64,000 bases of DNA, from assembly GCA_035578155.1 (NCBI GenBank), contig JAPWDM010000005.1, forward strand, positions 55,104,954-55,168,953. Reading direction: 5' to 3'. Both the position numbers and the translations under genes were made by a program. Origin of the DNA: Brachynemurus nebulosus (lineage: Eukaryota; Arthropoda; Insecta; Neuroptera; Myrmeleontidae). How positions within the stretch are numbered: position 1 is the first letter of the stretch; each line of letters starts with the position of its first letter. Below are positions 59,741 through 64,000 of the stretch, in pieces. The notes beneath the pieces were generated by a model that saw only the letters and a program-made list of their open reading frames with translations, searched no databases and was not told the DNA's origin.

Positions 59741-61368
59741 GGTCGTTGAATCCGAATCCCATCCCATCGAATCGTTTACCCCATCGCATCAGAATTTTGC
59801 CATAACTTCAATTAAACACAGATAACCCTAAAAATGAAATTGTAATCTGAAAACCCAATTGAAATAATATGTCTTATCCACAGCTTTACCAAACAGCCGA
59901 TTTTTAGGACACAATACTTTATGTTTCGAGTGCTTAGGACAAGAAAAGGTACAATGACCAAAGTTATGCGGTTATTAAAATAATGTACATATCTGAAATA
60001 CGTAGTTACTTGTGTTGCTACAGACTGACTTATGAGGTTAAATGGTCATGAGGTTATAGAATTAAACGGGTTATGAAGTTATGGAGTTTAAGAACTCTAC
60101 TCAGTTCCCTCGCCCATTAAAGATATTAAATTCTTACTGAGTGTGTCAGGCTTAAAATGTTTAATTCCCGAAATACAAAAACTCATAAATAGCTTCTGAT
60201 GATATAATTATTAATAGTAAATAGGAGGTGTCGAAGACTTGCTAGACCTTCAGGAGAGCCGATCTTAAAGCCTATGTTCTGAAATGTCTATATAAGCATA
60301 TGTTTAATAACTACAAGGAACTAGCTCTTAAAGTCAATCTGTCGATTAATTACTCGCCACGATTTTTAACTTCAAACGTACTCAAAACGAAGCTTCTTCC
60401 GACAATTCAGAGAGGCATTCCGCTTTTTCGTGATAACAAAGGCGCCATCATTTCGCTTTTTCGTAGTAACAAAGGCGCCATCATGCCAGGAAGGTTTGCC
60501 AAATTGAGGACCACACACAATATTGTCTCTACTCGGCTGTTTGTTAAAAGTTCCTCACGAATGTTTGTTTTGACTGAGTCGTGCCTTGTCATCTTTCAAT
60601 TTTTCATACTTGAAATTCCATCGTGATTACATCATAGAGTCTGAGACCGTAGCTTAAAAATTCAAAAGCTCTGAGGACCCTTTGGTTTTCTTTAACAGCT
60701 ACAATAACGGCTCCGATTTTCGAAACCGTTTTATTTTTAGATTAGTTGCGGTAAAATTTTTTATGGCGGTTTTTTTTTTTTTTTTTTTTTTTTGATTATT
60801 CCTGAGTATTACATTTCCTAAGAAATTATTTTCATAACCACTACTATTCTTCCGTATATCTGGGTCTATCTATCATCATTCGCTGATTCTTTAATGTTGT
60901 AGTGTTTTCTGTAACGCAACGGATATCAGTCCCAATGGTTTATTTTCGCAACTTTTACCTTGAATGACTGGATCTGTGATACCTTCAGTCGACCCAACTG
61001 TCGTTATATGCCAACAAGAGCGTGTTGGAGACAACCGAAATTAAACCTAAAATATCAATTTTGTTCGTCGACTTTGAAGTTTTTTTTATTTGTATTAATT
61101 GTTAGGTTCATTTTGTTCTGATGGATACGCGAAAATTTAAATTGCTTACCTGGCAGAACTCGGATATCAGGTAAGACTCAATATTACCAGAATTAGTCTG
61201 ATCCTGTGGAATCCTGATACCAGCAACGAAGCTTCTCCTTAGCTGCACACAATATCAGCGTACTCAGTTTAGCTTACTTAGGTTGGGGTATTTTTTTTTT
61301 AAAACGATAAACGTTAAACGATGAAGCCAGGAGATTTACAGTACGCCATATTTCACAGCTATCCTATA
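59737..61368. other. 1.6 kb without a recognised gene; small tandem duplication
   Basis: A 108-codon frame at 60300-60626 contains a tandem duplication (units of about 33 bp around AACAAAGGCGCCATCAT at about 60434 and 60467) and has no recognised similarity. A T-run lies at 60769-60794. I do not call a gene. Confidence 0.4.
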
Positions 61369-61370
61369 TA

Positions 61371-62426
61371 TGAGCCGTTTATTTTGAAAGTGGGGCAAGT
61401 CCATATTTTGTTATTGCGAGATATTTAAGGTTTTACGTTTCAATAAATTTAAAAGTACTGGTAAGTATTAATAGACATATTTTTTGTATCTTGTGGTATT
61501 AGATAATGTAAATTTATAATCCAATAGTGTTTATAGTGCTGGCTAAAAAAATAGTGGTTTTATTATAACTAAATGGACTTACCTCACTTTCAAAATTAAT
61601 GAACTATGGTAATCGTATGGTAAAATTAATGAACTATGGTAATTACCCCCTACCAGTGCCTCAGTAATAGAAATGAGTGTATGAAAATTATTATGTACTT
61701 TAAAAAGCGGACTCACCCCCTCTGCAGTGTTGCTTACAATGAATTTTGAAAATTTATTGTAATTGTTTTAAACTATTTTCTCTGAAGAAGTTTTTAATTA
61801 TTCAAATAGTACGATTACGTTGACACAGTCACCCCCTAGTTAACTACCCCTGGATTTAATATTAGGAAATTGAGTAAAAAAAGGTCGATTATATTTCATT
61901 TTTTACCCCTTTTTGCAAAAATAACCTCTAAATTTTAGCCCCCAACTACCCCTGTTGGTGTAATTTAAACAAATTACATATCAGTAGATAGCTTTTTAAG
62001 AAAGAGCAATATCGCCAATTTAAGCTTTTGCTCTAGCTCTTACCGTTTTCGAGATATTTGAAAAATTAAATTTTCACCCCAATTTTTGAAGGACGATTTC
62101 ACCCCTTCAAACCGCTTTTCCGCAGATAAAAACAAATACTTGTTACTTATTTTTTAGTGTTCTACAACATATCTAAGTTTCAGCAAAATCGATAGGTTCG
62201 GTCTCGGGAACTTTACTTGTGAGATGGACTTGCACCACTATCAAAATACACATATTTACAATACTGTTAAGAGCTAAAACTTCAGTCTTCCAAATATTAG
62301 GCTTCTGAATTTTATGACTATAAATTGTTGAGAGATAAGAAGATCATACTAAGTCTTATCTATAACTACCATTATCTTCATTTTTTTCAAAAATGGACTT
62401 AATCCACTTTCAAAATAAACGGCTCA
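61371..62426. mobile_element. TA-flanked element (1.06 kb) with repeated GGACTT motif
   Basis: The ends TGAGCCGTTTATTTTGAAAG match each other as inverted repeats over about 36 bp (left continues TGGGGCAAGTCCAT, right TGGATTAAGTCCAT), and each is flanked by TA. The subterminal phrase ATGGACTT..CACTTTCAAAAT recurs inside at about 61571, 62224 (diverged) and 62393. A 27-bp tandem duplication around AATGAACTATGGTAAT lies at about 61594-61643. No transposase. Confidence 0.75.
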
Positions 62427-62974
62427 TATCTGTAAAACATCCACCTGTTCACCATCCTGAGAATACACACGGTAGTCAGTCCAATCCTCAACTCTTACTA
62501 ACAAGTAACACTATCCAACGGTTAGAAACCAGTTCGTCTGAAACTTTGTAGAGACTTACAAGTAACGCTATTCAAATGTCAATCGCCAATCTTCTTGAAA
62601 CTGCGCTGGTATGTAGAGTAGGCAAAAGTAAGGAACCCGTATTTTTTTTATCAACCACCGTCCACTTTTACCGGGTGAAACCAGCACTTAAATTTGGGGG
62701 CTCAAATTGTATTTGTTAAGATATCTCAAAAACTATAAGAAATAGAAGAAAACTTTAAATTGACGAAATGTTTCTGTTTAAAGGACCTATTTATCTGTAT
62801 AGATTAAGCCAGGGTCGGGTTTATAAGAAGGGCTGGAGGGGTGAAAATGGGGGTAAATTTTCTTGTACCACCAGAGTGGTTCAATGTATCAAATTTTTAC
62901 CATCATAAATGGAAAGAGCACCAAAATTAGGGGATACGGATTTTTGCATTTTTGCTAAATATGTGTGGTATTCA
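62427..62974. other. No gene recognised
   Basis: Noncoding. GGGGTGAAAA-type phrases near 62685 and 62830 resemble the interior of the preceding element but no clear repeat was defined. Confidence 0.35.
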
Positions 62975-63693
62975 AAACATATAAGGAAGAAAAAATAGGG
63001 CAGGTTATATAGCATTATTACTGATTGCAAATATCTTCTATATTTTTTTTTTATTTTTATGTTTATTCATAATGAAAATGTAAACTTTTACTTTCCGGTA
63101 ATGATTCATGTATTTTTCAGACTTACTTAATAGGTAATTTAGTCATGTTTGTTTACTCCCCTTCACTGTTCACACCTATTTCTGCGCAAGTTCCCTGGTC
63201 TGCCTATGTTAATGAATGCTCGACAAAAAGCAGTAATCTCTTTCGTTTACTGTTCAGGTGTTTTTTTAATATATTTTGTGGTTTGAGAAATGGAATTGAC
63301 ACCTACAACGCATACAAAAAGAATAAGAAAAATAGTTTGAATGTTAAGAAAAAAATAAACCGCATTTACTAGGTTAAAAAAAGGATTTGTAAGAAAATAA
63401 ACGTAGTTAATTTTTTGAACGGAAGAGATTACTGCTTCTTGTCGAACATTCACTAACACTTGCAGACAAGAAAATTTTGGCAGAAATAGACGTAAAAATA
63501 TGGAATAAGAGTAACCAAATATACACATGACTAAATTACCAAATACGTAAGTATTGAAAAATACATGAATCATTGAATTTATATGTTTTCATGATAAAAT
63601 AAACATAAAAAGAAAAAACATAGTTAAGGTATTTGCAATCAACAATAATGCAATATAATCTATCCTATTTTTTTCTTCCTTATATGTCTTAAA
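62975..63693. mobile_element. 0.72-kb foldback element with about 285-bp arms
   Basis: The left arm from ACATATAAGGAAGAAAAAAT through TGATTGCAAATA, GATTCATGTATTTTTCA and AGCAGTAATCTCTT is matched by the right arm in reverse complement at an estimated 80%. The central 150 bp is unique. Short frames on both strands (63145-63372, 63247-63573) come from the arms and have no recognised similarity. Confidence 0.75.
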
Positions 63694-63696
63694 TAG

Positions 63697-64000
63697 TGAT
63701 GTCGAGCCGAGAAGCAGTTAATCGATTAATCGACTAAAATTGTTTTTCAGATAAAATCAGTCATTAGTCGAAAATATCGAGCACAGAGTAGTCGACTAAT
63801 CGACTAAATTTTTAGTCGAATTCATGGTAAGGTAACTTATGTAACTCCTTTAAAAGCGAAGTTCTTTTCGAATTTGATTATGGACTTGTAATATTTTTCT
63901 TTTAAGAAAAAGAAAGATAATTATGAAATATCACAATATATTAATCACATAAAAGTGAAAAATCGTAAAGACAGATAATTTTTTAGTTTCCATTTTTTGA
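63697..64000 (+). mobile_element. hAT-like element start (TAGTGATGTCGA), cut by the window edge
   Basis: It opens TAGTGATGTCGAGCCGAG and is followed by clustered TTAATCGATTAATCGACTAA and TAGTCGACTAATCGAC words up to about 63822. Such short-motif clusters next to a TAGTGATG end are typical of hAT termini. The rest lies outside the window. Confidence 0.5.

Noticed and set aside
60300..60626. 108-codon frame as a host gene
   Set aside because: No similarity was recognised. It contains a tandem duplication, lies in repeat-rich AT sequence, and no splice or start context supports it.

Overview
The window is an AT-rich arthropod, almost certainly insect, nuclear segment: one spliced host gene set in a dense mosaic of transposable elements (TEs). 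The host gene resembles, from memory, hymenopteran Na+-driven anion exchangers (Ndae1). Together with scattered TTAGG-type pentamer blocks, very short introns and R1, R4/Dong, I-like, Crypton, Tc1/mariner, piggyBac, PIF/Harbinger, hAT-like and Ty3/Gypsy elements, this suggests a wasp-like genome. The species assignment is inference only.

Layout. 0-5 kb: inverted pentamer arrays, two diverged direct repeats, a 138-bp palindromic MITE and a GATTAC-rich element. 5.1-9.4 kb, minus strand: a decayed R1-clade LINE, then a Crypton tyrosine-recombinase gene with its own 84-nt intron, split by a 1.7-kb unclassified repeat. A near-identical inverted copy of that repeat lies at 56.6-58.4 kb. 10.7-20.7 kb: two I-like LINEs whose (TAA)n tails each run straight into an R4/Dong LINE. 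The plus-strand I-like copy is almost complete (ORF1, APE endonuclease, RT, RNase H) and has a 3'UTR made of ten consecutive hairpins. 20.7-24.2 kb: hAT-like and mariner-like debris, a CCCAGTGAAC-family tandem-repeat element, a 387-bp MITE and a long hairpin.

24.7-29.6 kb, plus strand: seven 3' exons of the SLC4-family bicarbonate transporter, about 805 codons. One of its introns would be about 72 nt but has grown to 1.8 kb by insertion of a 1.75-kb palindromic TA-flanked element, so its pre-mRNA should contain an arm-to-arm dsRNA of more than 800 bp. The 5' exons were not found in the 24.7 kb upstream.

30-64 kb: no further host gene was recognised. It holds a 1.16-kb element with CCCAGTGAACAT termini and a tRNA-like insert, a concatemer of three PIF/Harbinger N-terminal fragments, several foldback elements (36.5, 39.3, 49.3, 50.8, 63.0 kb), a piggyBac-type MITE with TTAA duplications, a Tc1 element with one in-frame stop, a hAT-type element with an 8-bp target duplication, a deleted mariner, and a young Ty3/Gypsy LTR retrotransposon (LTRs differ at one position of 219) with three coding lesions. 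Everything was read by eye; distant-repeat boundaries are approximate.
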